Shown here piece by piece: positions 1 through 7,126 of a DNA stretch of 18,512 nucleotides. Made by a program: the position numbers and the translations under genes. Under the pieces are notes generated by a model, which saw only the letters and a program-made list of their open reading frames with translations, ran no database searches and had not been told where the DNA came from. Source of the stretch: JBGQJN01 sp964423175 (lineage in GTDB: Bacteria > Patescibacteriota > Minisyncoccia > 2-02-FULL-40-12 > IGHO2-01-FULL-4-A); NCBI GenBank assembly GCA_964423175.1, contig CAYRDM010000011.1:1-18512 (forward strand), read 5' to 3'. The stretch's first letter is position 1, and each line of letters starts with the position of its first letter.

Positions 1-8
1 AAAATTAA

Positions 9-29
9 AAAACGGCTTAGGGCCGTTTT
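9..29. terminator. Bidirectional hairpin terminator
   Basis: An 8-bp stem AAAACGGC (9-16) / GCCGTTTT (22-29) has a 5-base loop and is flanked by A-rich sequence on the left and T-rich sequence on the right, so it can terminate on both strands. It closes the minus-strand gene at 28-378, whose stop codon overlaps the stem. Confidence 0.75.
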
Positions 30-378
30 AATATTCATGAGCGAGAATTTCGTGTCGGAGCTCATTATATAATGCGAATGCAACATATTCACCTTCAACA
101 TGAAGGTGACACACAGTGTTGCCTCTTGAATCATCGTCTCCTCCAAGCGGGGAGCCTACATAGCGTGTTTCTAGTATTATTTCTTTGCCATCCTCAGTAA
201 CAAATACTGCTTGTTCTACTTCTTCATCCGCCGGTGGTACGGTTTCAGGCTTCCTAAAATTTATTCTTTTGGAGGTATCTTCTTGTACTTTTCTTTTTCT
301 TTTTTCTTTGAAAATCAGGATCGAATTATAGGTAGTTCCATATGCTGTGCCGTGCAATAGCCATGTTTGTTCTGGCAT
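28..378 (-). CDS. Orphan hypothetical protein, 116 aa
   Basis: I do not recognise this protein. It has no signal peptide and no membrane segment. Residues 24-45 are basic (a KEKRKRK run near 24-30), followed by an acidic linker (PADEEVEQ near 49-56) and a C-terminal part rich in beta-formers and histidine (HLHVEGEY, RHEILAHEY). Expression signals are unusually complete for this window: a TTGACA promoter (413-442), GGAG nine bases before the ATG, and a hairpin terminator overlapping the stop codon. It is therefore a single-gene transcription unit facing away from the next genes. Those signals are the main support that it is real. Function is unknown; a small accessory or regulatory protein is only a guess. 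Confidence 0.7.
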   Translation of the reverse strand: MPEQTWLLHGTAYGTTYNSILIFKEKRKRKVQEDTSKRINFRKPETVPPADEEVEQAVFVTEDGKEIILETRYVGSPLGGDDDSRGNTVCHLHVEGEYVAFALYNELRHEILAHEY

Positions 379-412
379 TTGAATAGACTCCGCTTATCAA
401 GATGCTGTTAGT

Positions 413-442
413 AAGATAACAATTTATTAGGGTTATTGTCAA
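413..442 (-). promoter_or_regulatory. Promoter of the 28-378 gene
   Basis: On the minus strand, TTGACA (plus 437-442) is followed after 18 bases by TATCTT (plus 413-418). The expected start lies about 30 bases upstream of the ATG, leaving room for the GGAG ribosome binding site. Confidence 0.6.
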
Positions 443-600
443 GATATTTTCCTCTCAGCCTATTGTAGAATTTAGATGTGAGCAATGTCGCTAGGCGTTT
501 TAGTTTATTGGAGTTTGGTATATCTTAGGCAAGACGTGGTTGGCGCTGGGCCAGTGATGTTATAAATATCGGTTCATGAAAAGATATGTGGAAGATGTTA
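443..600. other. Intergenic stretch without recognisable gene
   Basis: Together with the RNA region to its right, this is a 373-base interval without a convincing protein gene. Between the promoter at 413-442 and the terminator at 601-631 I see only a weak short inverted repeat (ATATC 566-570 / GATAT 583-587) and a TATAAA at 561-566. No tRNA or recognisable RNA is visible. Confidence 0.5.
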
Positions 601-631
601 AAATAAAAAACCCGCCGAGGCTAGAGCGGGT
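601..631 (-). terminator. Rho-independent terminator, leftward
   Basis: On the minus strand ACCCGC, a 10-base loop and GCGGGT are followed by a T run and TATTTT. The stem is GC-only apart from its closing pair, and the orientation is unambiguous because the T run lies only on the left. Confidence 0.75.
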
Positions 632-735
632 GGTATTTAGCGAGTTTACGCCATGGCGGTGGGGTTGGGGTGAGACCGCCATCTGGTCAGGGTTGGGTTT
701 TTGTTAGCCTCTTGCCGGAAACTTAGCGCATAAAA
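602..735 (-). ncRNA. Candidate short structured RNA, minus strand
   Basis: The terminator at 601-631 points leftward and has no coding gene in front of it, which implies a short minus-strand transcript. Upstream of the terminator is an 8-bp hairpin, ATGGCGGT / ACCGCCAT (plus 653-660 / 675-682). The terminator loop contains TAGCCTC (minus strand; plus 617-623), which is complementary to GAGGCTA near the RNA 5' end (plus 705-711), so a pseudoknot or an alternative antiterminating fold is possible. The promoter is weak: TTTACA, then 17 bases, then TAAGTT on the minus strand. Its 5' end would lie close to the start region of the MGMT gene, which is transcribed the other way. I match it to no known RNA family. 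Confidence 0.4.
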
Positions 736-751
736 TCAAATTTGTAAACAT

Positions 752-1006
752 ATGACTAATTTTCAGAAAAAAGTGTATAATTTAGTGAGTAAGATCAAAG
801 AGGGGCAAACCCTGACTTATTCGCAAGTGGCGAGGTCTATAGGTCACCCCGGAGCATCCAGGGCCGTCGGTAACGCCTTGAACAAAAATCATGACAAGAA
901 TATCCCTTGCCACAGGGTTATACGCTCTGACGGAAAAACGGGTGGATATAATCGGGGTTCTGATTTAAAGATTAAACTTTTAATTGCCGAAGGTGCTATA
1001 AGGTAA
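752..1006 (+). CDS. Single-domain MGMT-family protein, 84 aa
   Basis: This is the DNA-binding, alkyl-accepting domain of the O6-alkylguanine-DNA alkyltransferase family, without the usual N-terminal ribonuclease-like domain. The acceptor motif IPCHRVI (51-57) keeps Cys53, unlike alkyltransferase-like proteins, which usually have Trp there. TYSQVA (22-27) and SRAVGNAL (36-43) match the helix-turn-helix and arginine-finger region of the family, and Arg37 is the expected base-flipping residue. A family member with this cysteine should transfer the alkyl group from O6-alkylguanine to itself; whether 84 residues suffice here is inference. No Shine-Dalgarno is visible, and a TAAAAT at 731-736 may be its -10 box. 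murG begins 14 bases after the stop, so the two are probably cotranscribed. Confidence 0.88.
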   Translation: MTNFQKKVYNLVSKIKEGQTLTYSQVARSIGHPGASRAVGNALNKNHDKNIPCHRVIRSDGKTGGYNRGSDLKIKLLIAEGAIR

Positions 1007-1020
1007 TAATTTTTTTAAAT

Positions 1021-2148
1021 ATGCCTAGAGTTTTATTAACTGGTGGTGGTTCAAGCGGGCACATTTTCCCGCTAATTGCTGTCGCAGAAGAACTAAAAAA
1101 ACAATCTGCCCAATCGGGGATTAATTTAGAAATGGAATTTGTCGGTGACGGTAAGTTTAGAGAACTGATAAATCAGGAATTGGCTATCAGGTTTAAGAGC
1201 ACGTTGAGCATTAAGTGGCGCAGATACTTTAGTTTTTTAAATTTTGTTGATCTTCTGAAACTTCCTTTCGCTTTTTTTCAGGTTATGTTTCATGTTTGGT
1301 GGTTCATGCCCGATGTAATATTTTCGAAAGGTGGTTACGACTCATTTTTGCCTTCTTTCATGAGTTTTTTGTTTGCAATTCCACTCGTTGTCCATGAATC
1401 CGATGTTATTCCTGGCAAGGCAAACATCTGGGAAGGTAAATGGGCGAAAAAAGTTTTTATATCTTTTGAAGGAGCTCGCGGTTACTTTGGTAAAAGCCCA
1501 AAAGTGGAACTTTCCGGCAATCCCATAAGAAGAGGCATCGCAGACCTAGTAGACAAAACATCGGCAGCCTCAGCTTTTGGTCTAAATTCTCAGAAACCAA
1601 TAGTTTTAATTACCGGTGCTAATCAAGGGGCGCAAATCATTAATGAAGTACTGCTCCTGTCTATCGTTGAATTAACCAAAAAATTTCAGGTTATACACCA
1701 ATGTGGTACGAAGAATTATGATAAGGTCAATTCTCAGATATTGAACATAGTAAAGGAGGGCGGAGACGCATACGGAAAAAATATTAGCGATAACTACAGA
1801 CTTTATCCGGTATTTGATTTAAAACAAATGTCTTTGGCTTACTCTGCTGCCGATGTTGTTGTCGCACGTTCTGGTGCCGGCACGATATTTGAAGTTTCGG
1901 CAGTGGGTAAACCAACTGTCCTCATTCCATTGAAGAGCTCTGCCTCGAACCATCAATTAGCGAATGCCAGAGAACTTGAGAAATTTGGAGCGATAGTTAT
2001 AGAAGAGAGCAATTTGTCTTCTCATATACTTATAAACGAAATAGAGAACGCAAACGAAAAGAAAGAAAGTATCTCTAACAGTATAAAAAAGTTTGCTAAG
2101 TTGGATTCAGGAGTAATTATTGCTCAAAGCATTTTGTCTTTGTTGTAA
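1021..2148 (+). CDS. murG: MurG, lipid II-forming GlcNAc transferase
   Basis: MurG is a GT28-family glycosyltransferase acting on the inner face of the membrane; it adds GlcNAc from UDP-GlcNAc to lipid I to make lipid II. At 375 aa it has the usual length. The N-terminal motif GGGSSGHIFP (8-17) is the lipid I-site glycine-rich loop with its conserved His. FSKGGY (101-106), HESDVIPGKAN (125-135) and SGNPIR (165-170) follow the family order, ITGANQGAQIIN (197-208) opens the C-terminal Rossmann domain, and ARSGAGTIFEVSAVGKP is the UDP-sugar binding segment. The usual HEQN appears here as HESD. It follows the MGMT gene closely, has no Shine-Dalgarno, and ends convergently against the Fe-S carrier gene. 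No other mur ligase is adjacent. Confidence 0.95.
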   Translation: MPRVLLTGGGSSGHIFPLIAVAEELKKQSAQSGINLEMEFVGDGKFRELINQELAIRFKSTLSIKWRRYFSFLNFVDLLKLPFAFFQVMFHVWWFMPDVIFSKGGYDSFLPSFMSFLFAIPLVVHESDVIPGKANIWEGKWAKKVFISFEGARGYFGKSPKVELSGNPIRRGIADLVDKTSAASAFGLNSQKPIVLITGANQGAQIINEVLLLSIVELTKKFQVIHQCGTKNYDKVNSQILNIVKEGGDAYGKNISDNYRLYPVFDLKQMSLAYSAADVVVARSGAGTIFEVSAVGKPTVLIPLKSSASNHQLANARELEKFGAIVIEESNLSSHILINEIENANEKKESISNSIKKFAKLDSGVIIAQSILSLL

Positions 2149-2150
2149 AA

Positions 2151-2180
2151 TAAAAGCCCAGCTTTCGCTTAGGCTGAAAA
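2151..2180. terminator. Convergent terminator between murG and Fe-S carrier gene
   Basis: The stem is AGCC (155-158 in this kilobase) with GGCT (2172-2175), plus an inner AGC/GCT pairing and a TTTC loop. On the minus strand it runs into TTTTATTTT, so it serves the Fe-S carrier gene best; on the plus strand it may also end murG, where a GAAAAA follows instead of a T run. Confidence 0.5.
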
Positions 2181-2507
2181 AGAGCTTCCGCAGCCGCAAG
2201 TGGATTTAACATTCGGGTTATTGAACTTAAATCCAGAGGCTTCTAAAGTTTCAATATAATCTATCTCACAGCTTTCTAGGTATAGCAGACTGCCCGGATC
2301 GACCAACACTTTTAATTTTTGGTCTCCGGCAATATTTTCAAACTCATATGTTTTATCTAGTGTGTTGGCTGCTTTCGCTAGCGACATATTATAAGAGAAG
2401 CCGGCACAACCGCCGCCTGTTATTGCTACACGCAGTCCGATCGCAGTCGGCTCTGTAGTTCTTATTATTTCTAAGACCTTTTCGACTGCTTTTTTTGTTA
2501 ATTTCAC
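2169..2507 (-). CDS. A-type iron-sulfur carrier (IscA/ErpA/SufA family)
   Basis: The 112-aa protein has the HesB/IscA fold signature: Cys34 in GGGCAGFSY (31-39) and the C-terminal CGCG motif with Cys104 and Cys106. These three cysteines bind the Fe-S cluster that A-type carriers pass to apoproteins. An additional Cys80 is present. IscA, ErpA and SufA cannot be told apart from sequence alone here, so no symbol is given. The start is GTG, chosen because a strong Shine-Dalgarno AGGGAGGT (plus 2511-2518) lies a few bases upstream, which is rare in this window. The gene is divergent from holB across 71 bases and is the only core gene on the minus strand. No isc or suf partner is adjacent. Confidence 0.92.
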   Translation of the reverse strand: MKLTKKAVEKVLEIIRTTEPTAIGLRVAITGGGCAGFSYNMSLAKAANTLDKTYEFENIAGDQKLKVLVDPGSLLYLESCEIDYIETLEASGFKFNNPNVKSTCGCGSSFSA

Positions 2508-2578
2508 AAAACCTCCCTTCGCAAAATAGTTGCAAGATGAATATACTACTTTTTGCCTTTTTGTGCTAGTTTTATCTT

Positions 2579-3424
2579 ATGATTTGGCAAACAATTGGTT
2601 TCGAAAAAAATAAGTTTTTTTTCGATAAAATATTTAAAGAAAAATCTTTTGGCCATGCTTATATATTTTCTGGTCAGGAAATGATAGGTAAAAGAACTTT
2701 TGCTTTGGAGTTGGCTCAGTTGGTCACATCGAACAGTCCTGCAGATATATGTTTTATAAGTCCGGCCGATTCTGAAAACGGTAAAACCATTGCAATTGAA
2801 GATGTAAGAAAGGCAAAGGACTTCGCGATGCTTAGTCCCTATTGGGGAGAGTATAAGTTTATAGTTATTGATAATGCGGAAACGATGACCGTTGAAGCCC
2901 AGAACGCTTTGCTGAAAATTTTAGAAGAACCTAATCAATCATCGATATTAGTCTTGATCACTGCCACACCAAGTGCTTTGTTAACAACTATCAACTCAAG
3001 ATGCCAGGAGATAAGATTTACAGTGCATCCTCAAAACGTGGTGGATTCTTTCATAAGCAAATACGATTTTTCGAAAAATAACGCAGAGTTTATAAAACAA
3101 TTTGCAAATGGCAGACTCGGCCTAATTAAAAAAATAGCTGAGGAAAAAATATTCGAGGAAGTAAAAGAATCGGTTGAAGAATTGATGAGTTTGGTTAAAG
3201 CCGATTTTAATGATAGATTTGTGATTGCACAGAGAATGACTGATGAGAAAAATAAGTCCAAACTAGAGAGCAAGGTCCTTTACTGGATGCTTTATATGCA
3301 CACCAGATTGGATGAACCAAAGGCACACAAGATTTTAAATTGTTTGATGGCTTTAAATAGAACTATTAATAAGCCGCAGTTCAATCAGCGCTTAGCGCTG
3401 GAAAACTTTTTGATACAGATATAA
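2579..3424 (+). CDS. holB: DNA polymerase III delta prime subunit
   Basis: This 281-aa AAA+ protein is the clamp-loader delta prime subunit, which with delta and gamma/tau opens the sliding clamp for replication. Visible motifs in order are FGHAYIFSG (24-32), the degenerate P-loop GQEMIGKR (32-39), the Walker-B-like VIDNAE (96-101), the strongly conserved ALLKILEEP (110-118) and the SRC arginine-finger motif (140-142). The four-cysteine zinc module common in gamma/tau and some delta prime proteins is absent, which makes the protein short. A dnaX gene would keep the zinc module and a standard P-loop. The ATG has no Shine-Dalgarno; an extended -10-like TGCTAGTTT ends six bases before it. frr starts nine bases after the stop. 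Confidence 0.88.
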   Translation: MIWQTIGFEKNKFFFDKIFKEKSFGHAYIFSGQEMIGKRTFALELAQLVTSNSPADICFISPADSENGKTIAIEDVRKAKDFAMLSPYWGEYKFIVIDNAETMTVEAQNALLKILEEPNQSSILVLITATPSALLTTINSRCQEIRFTVHPQNVVDSFISKYDFSKNNAEFIKQFANGRLGLIKKIAEEKIFEEVKESVEELMSLVKADFNDRFVIAQRMTDEKNKSKLESKVLYWMLYMHTRLDEPKAHKILNCLMALNRTINKPQFNQRLALENFLIQI

Positions 3425-3433
3425 AATTTAGAC

Positions 3434-3991
3434 ATGACCGTAAAAGATGTATTAAACCAAAAAAAGCCTAGTTTCGAGGGGGTTTTGGATTTTTATAAAA
3501 ATGACATATCTACTATTAGAACAGGCAGAGCCAACCCGGCTCTAGTTGAAGATGTCATCGTGGATGTTTACGGCCAGAAAATGCATATAAAAGAACTTGC
3601 CACGATTACTACTCCCGAACCTCGATCCATTTTGATACAGCCCTGGGATAAGGGTGTCCTCGAAGCAATTAGCGGAGCCATAAGAAAGAGTGACATCGGA
3701 CTAAGCCCTATTGTTGACGGCCAATCCGTTAGGCTCAATATTCCTGCTTTGACAGAAGAGAGAAGAAAAGAATTTATTAAGCTACTCAAACAAAAATCAG
3801 AAGAGTCTAGGGTAAAAATCCGTAGGGTTAGAGAAGAGATTTGGGATAAGGTCCAGACGATGGAAAAGAATCATGAGATAAGAGAGGATGATAAGTTTAA
3901 AGCTCGAGAAGATTTGCAAAAAATAATTGATGACTATAATAAAAAAATAGAAGAACTTGAAAGTAAAAAAGAAAAAGAGTTGATGTCATAA
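3434..3991 (+). CDS. frr: Ribosome recycling factor
   Basis: RRF splits post-termination ribosomes together with EF-G. The 185-aa length is exactly typical. The hallmark STIRTGRANPALVED (26-40) is present, and the C-terminal part is the expected long charged helix pair rich in EELE and KKEKE. SRPSI-type residues of the hinge/domain II region appear as TPEPRSILIQPWDK (60-73). No Shine-Dalgarno is visible and the gene sits nine bases after holB. Only two bases separate its stop codon from the rseP start, so translation of the two is probably coupled. The frr-rseP neighbourhood is common in bacteria. Confidence 0.97.
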   Translation: MTVKDVLNQKKPSFEGVLDFYKNDISTIRTGRANPALVEDVIVDVYGQKMHIKELATITTPEPRSILIQPWDKGVLEAISGAIRKSDIGLSPIVDGQSVRLNIPALTEERRKEFIKLLKQKSEESRVKIRRVREEIWDKVQTMEKNHEIREDDKFKAREDLQKIIDDYNKKIEELESKKEKELMS

Positions 3992-3993
3992 AT

Positions 3994-5082
3994 ATGTTGA
4001 CGACGTTAATCTTCATAATAGTTTTAGGCATTCTAGTTTTTGTCCACGAATTTGGACATTTTATAATGGCCAAAAGAGCTGGGATGAAAGTGGAAGAATT
4101 CGGCTTTGGCTTCCCGCCTAGGCTCTTTGGGCTTAAAAAAGGAGAGACAACCTATTCTATTAACTGGATTCCATTTGGGGGTTTTGTAAAAATTTTTGGA
4201 GAGGATGGAGAAGGATATGAGATCAAAGATCCCAGGAGTTTTGCTTCGGCCAAATCTGGTACCAAAGCCTTAGTTATTGTCGCAGGTGTTTTAATGAATC
4301 TCTTTTTCGCTATATTGCTTCTCAGTATTGGTAATGCCGTTGGTTTAAGAGTTGGTTTGACTGATGATTCAATGGTTAAGACGGCGAAAGACATTAAAGT
4401 TCAGATAGTTCAGATAAGTGCAAACAGCCCAGCAGAGAAGGCGAATTTAAAAGTTTTGGATGAGGTTGTGGGTTTTAAACTAGATAATAAAATAACTAGT
4501 GTTTATACAGTAAGCGATGTTCAGGGCTTTGTTAACAAAAATTTGGGACGAGATCTCATTGTTCTTTTGAGAGACGGCAATAATATAATTGAAAAAAAAA
4601 TTGTACCTAGATCTAATCCGCCGCCAGGAGAAGGTGCCCTGGGTATTTCGCTTGCTGCAACGGGAATTGTCAGATATTCAATTTTGTCAGCGATAAAACA
4701 CGGGTTCACGGATGCATTTAATGTTTTGGTGTACACTTTTGTTGGCTACGAAACGATTATAAAAAATATTTTCCAAACTGGTCATCCTGGGGTTGAACTA
4801 TCTGGTCCTATAGGCATAGCTGTTATTACTGGCAAAGCTGCGCGACTCGGCTTTACATATCTCATGCAGTTTACTGCCTTGATTTCCATAAACTTAGCGG
4901 TATTGAATATCATTCCATTTCCAGCTCTTGATGGCGGCCGTCTGTTATTTGTCATTATAGAAAAGATAAAACGTCGACCAGTTTCTCGTAAAGTTGAAAA
5001 CATTGTTAATTCTATAGGATTTGCGCTTTTGATAATGCTTATGATTTATGTTACAACAAAAGACATTATTAAATTTTTCTAA
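3994..5082 (+). CDS. rseP: Site-2 protease, RseP family
   Basis: This is a membrane zinc metalloprotease that cleaves transmembrane substrates within the bilayer, such as anti-sigma factors and signal peptide remnants. The catalytic HEFGH motif (18-22) lies in the first membrane helix, and the third zinc ligand is Asp313 in ALDGGR. A PDZ domain lies roughly at 125-200 (SANSPAEKANL, then a GDEV-like VLDEVVGF). Membrane helices are seen near 1-22, 92-112, about 285-310 and 338-355. The 362-aa length fits single-PDZ forms as in Gram-positive and CPR bacteria, whereas E. coli RseP has two PDZ domains. No anti-sigma substrate gene is nearby, so its target is unknown. Start-codon spacing suggests translational coupling to frr. 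Confidence 0.95.
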   Translation: MLTTLIFIIVLGILVFVHEFGHFIMAKRAGMKVEEFGFGFPPRLFGLKKGETTYSINWIPFGGFVKIFGEDGEGYEIKDPRSFASAKSGTKALVIVAGVLMNLFFAILLLSIGNAVGLRVGLTDDSMVKTAKDIKVQIVQISANSPAEKANLKVLDEVVGFKLDNKITSVYTVSDVQGFVNKNLGRDLIVLLRDGNNIIEKKIVPRSNPPPGEGALGISLAATGIVRYSILSAIKHGFTDAFNVLVYTFVGYETIIKNIFQTGHPGVELSGPIGIAVITGKAARLGFTYLMQFTALISINLAVLNIIPFPALDGGRLLFVIIEKIKRRPVSRKVENIVNSIGFALLIMLMIYVTTKDIIKFF

Positions 5083-5087
5083 AAAAT

Positions 5088-5354
5088 ATGCCACCTAAAT
5101 CAAAACAGTTAGAGATATTTGCAAAAGAAAAACCTCCCAAAAGAGTTAGGCAGGAAATTTTGGGAAATGACGATTTGCTTGAATATGTAGAAAAAACTCG
5201 AGAACCTCACACTTGCGCCAGATGTGAAAACGAGATCTCTGTCGGTAGCAAAGCAATAAGATATATTCCTAGAGAAAATGGTAAAAAAGTAGTAGATAAG
5301 ATTCAATACTTCCATCCTAAATCAGCTTGTCCGGCAATTGTAAATAATAATTAA
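5088..5354 (+). CDS. Small zinc-finger-like protein, 88 aa
   Basis: I do not recognise the family. The N-terminal 40 residues are basic and charged, followed by a compact putative zinc site: Cys42 and Cys45 in CARC, then His76 and Cys81 in FHPKSAC. The C-x2-C ... H-x5-C layout resembles PARP-type or treble-clef fingers, which bind nucleic acid, but the resemblance rests on ligand spacing only. The gene begins five bases after rseP and is probably in the same operon. No Shine-Dalgarno is visible. A DNA- or RNA-binding role is inferred from the basic charge and the finger. Confidence 0.75.
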   Translation: MPPKSKQLEIFAKEKPPKRVRQEILGNDDLLEYVEKTREPHTCARCENEISVGSKAIRYIPRENGKKVVDKIQYFHPKSACPAIVNNN

Positions 5355-5365
5355 TTAGCTATAAT
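5338..5365 (+). promoter_or_regulatory. Promoter for a leaderless mRNA at 5372
   Basis: TTGTAA (5338-5343), a 16-base spacer and a perfect TATAAT (5360-5365). The ATG of the next gene starts only seven bases beyond the -10 box, so the predicted transcription start coincides with the start codon. Confidence 0.6.
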
Positions 5366-5371
5366 TCTTCT

Positions 5372-5815
5372 ATGGATAAATTTAAAAAAATACAAAGGAA
5401 AGTTGAAACAAGAGAAATGCAGGAAAAATGGGGCAAGGCCCCGAAACCCGTAGAAACACCGGCTAAACGTTTTGTTGAGTTGCCTGGTGGTTTAATAAAA
5501 AGAAAAACAGGAAAAATTGGTGGACCACTTGCTGAAAAGGGAAAGCATAAGGGTTTGGGTGGAGATATTACACACGAAGAGTCGATAAGTTTACGTGATA
5601 AGGGAGTGGTTTCTAAATTTCCTCGTAAATCTAGTGGTCATCATGAGGCAAATGTCTCAGATCGGCCCATGTTCGAACAAACAACGGCTGAAAAAAAATC
5701 AAAAAACAAAGTCTACGTGAAAGCCAGAGAGGAGTTTAATAAAAAGAGGTCACAAGAAGATAGCGACGATCTCGCTTTGGACAAAATGTTGGAGTCCCTG
5801 AAAGAAGACAAATAA
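5372..5815 (+). CDS. Highly charged hypothetical protein, 147 aa
   Basis: I do not recognise this protein. It is hydrophilic from end to end, rich in Lys, Glu, Asp and Gly, with no membrane segment and little predicted hydrophobic core. A Gly-rich basic middle (GGLIKRKTGKIGG near 39-51 and GKHKGLGGD near 57-65) precedes a histidine pair and an acidic-basic C-terminal helix (DDLALDKMLESLKEDK). It is probably largely disordered. The start is supported by the TATAAT seven bases upstream, which would give a leaderless transcript, and by the one-base spacing of its stop to the proS start. A nucleic-acid or ribosome-associated role is only a guess from its charge. Confidence 0.7.
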   Translation: MDKFKKIQRKVETREMQEKWGKAPKPVETPAKRFVELPGGLIKRKTGKIGGPLAEKGKHKGLGGDITHEESISLRDKGVVSKFPRKSSGHHEANVSDRPMFEQTTAEKKSKNKVYVKAREEFNKKRSQEDSDDLALDKMLESLKEDK

Positions 5816-5816
5816 A

Positions 5817-7052
5817 ATGCTTTTATCAAAACTTTTTACCAAGACAACACGTGAGTCACCCAAAGATGAGACCGCCATTAACGCCCAGCTTTTAGAGCGT
5901 GGCGGTTTTGTTTATAAGAATTCCTCTGGAGTCTATACATTTTTGCCTTTGGGCTGGAGAGTTATACAAAAAATAGGGGACATTATTCGTGACGAGATGA
6001 ATAAAATCGGCGGCCAAGAAATGTTGATGCCGGCTCTTGTCGAGAAGAAGTATTGGGATGCAACCGGGCGTTGGGACGTGGAGATAGGATTTGAAGTTAG
6101 AGGCAAGCAAGATGAAAAGCCTGGTTTTATTTTGGGTTGGTCCCATGAGGATATCCTGACGGCCATAGTCGGCAGGTATGTTAACTCATATAAAGATCTC
6201 CCCTTTGCTCCTTATCAAATTCAAACTAAATTTAGAAATGAACCCAGGGCAAAATCAGGCCTATTGAGAGGCAGAGAGTTTATGATGAAAGATATGTATA
6301 GTTTCCATTCTTCAGAGGAGGACCTAATGAAGTTCTATGAAGAGGCAGGTAAGGCGTATCATAATATTTTTAATCGTTGTGGTTTAAAGGCGATATATAC
6401 TCTTGCCGCCGGTGGTGTTTTTACTGCAAATAACACTCATGAGTTTCAGGTGATTTCTGATGTAGGGGAAGACACTATTTTTGTTTGTCAGAAATGCGGC
6501 TATGCCGAGAATAAAGAAATATCAAAAATGAAGAATGGGGACGAGTGTTCTAAATGTGGCGGTGCAATTAAAGAAGAAAAATCTATTGAGGTGGGTAATA
6601 TATTTCCATATGGAGACAAATACTCTAAGGCTGTCGATCTAAAATATGTAGATGAAAATGGAGACAAGAAATATGTCATAACGGGAGCATACGGAATTGG
6701 ACTGGGGCGTTTAATGGGCACTGCAGTTGAGGTATTCCATGACGACAACGGAATCATTTGGCCAGAAGGCATCGCGCCGTTTAAGGTACACTTGGTTGCT
6801 CTGGAGGGCGTTGCAAAAGAAGCCAGCCAAATTTATGAAAAATTAAATTCAAAAGGAATAGAAGTTTTGTATGATGATAGGACTGATAAAACCGCTGGGG
6901 AGAAATTTGCCGACGCTGATTTGATAGGCTGTCCATTTAGATTGGTTGTTAGCCCCAAGACTTTACAAAAAGATGGTGTTGAGATAAAAAGAAGAAACTC
7001 CAAGGAGGCTCAAATAGTGCCTATTGACAGAGTAGCTGATAATTTGCTATAA
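5817..7052 (+). CDS. proS: Prolyl-tRNA synthetase, short form
   Basis: ProRS is a class II synthetase charging tRNA-Pro. At 411 aa it lacks the roughly 180-residue INS editing domain of bacterial ProRS such as that of E. coli (about 570 aa). Motif 1 spans about 44-72, motif 2 is TKFRNEPRAKSGLLRGREF (137-155), and motif 3 contains GIGLGRLMG (293-301), followed by an anticodon-binding domain (about 310-411). Between motifs 2 and 3, Cys224-x2-Cys227 and Cys244-x2-Cys247 form a probable zinc ribbon. Without INS, removal of mischarged Ala-tRNA-Pro would need a separate enzyme or be absent. The last 29 bases and the stop codon overlap a consensus promoter (7024-7053) that reads into the structured RNA region. 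Confidence 0.95.
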   Translation: MLLSKLFTKTTRESPKDETAINAQLLERGGFVYKNSSGVYTFLPLGWRVIQKIGDIIRDEMNKIGGQEMLMPALVEKKYWDATGRWDVEIGFEVRGKQDEKPGFILGWSHEDILTAIVGRYVNSYKDLPFAPYQIQTKFRNEPRAKSGLLRGREFMMKDMYSFHSSEEDLMKFYEEAGKAYHNIFNRCGLKAIYTLAAGGVFTANNTHEFQVISDVGEDTIFVCQKCGYAENKEISKMKNGDECSKCGGAIKEEKSIEVGNIFPYGDKYSKAVDLKYVDENGDKKYVITGAYGIGLGRLMGTAVEVFHDDNGIIWPEGIAPFKVHLVALEGVAKEASQIYEKLNSKGIEVLYDDRTDKTAGEKFADADLIGCPFRLVVSPKTLQKDGVEIKRRNSKEAQIVPIDRVADNLL

Positions 7053-7053
7053 T
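7024..7053 (+). promoter_or_regulatory. Consensus sigma-70-type promoter inside the proS 3' end
   Basis: A perfect TTGACA (7024-7029), an 18-base spacer and a perfect TATAAT (7048-7053). Transcription would start near 7060, just after the proS stop codon (7050-7052), and reads into a region without a protein gene. Confidence 0.75.
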
Positions 7054-7080
7054 TAATATATAGAGTTGGGGCTTTATAGA

Positions 7081-7126
7081 CCTCTCAAAATATTCAAAAA
7101 ACCTTATTTATGAGTATTTTGAGGGG
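7081..7126 (+). repeat. Hairpin 1 of the structured RNA
   Basis: Positions 7081-7095 pair with 7112-7126 (15 base pairs including two G-U pairs) around an A-rich loop. Its right arm shares the GGGG at 7123-7126 with the next stem, so the two are mutually exclusive at that edge. Confidence 0.6.

Noticed and set aside
576..707. 43-codon plus-strand frame after TATAAA, rich in Trp near its end
   Set aside because: It runs through the leftward terminator and the ATGGCGGT hairpin, and has no ribosome binding site. Its aromatic tail is explained by the G-rich hairpin DNA.
3386..3400. CAGCGC-TTA-GCGCTG hairpin
   Set aside because: It lies inside the holB coding sequence with no T run, so it is probably incidental.
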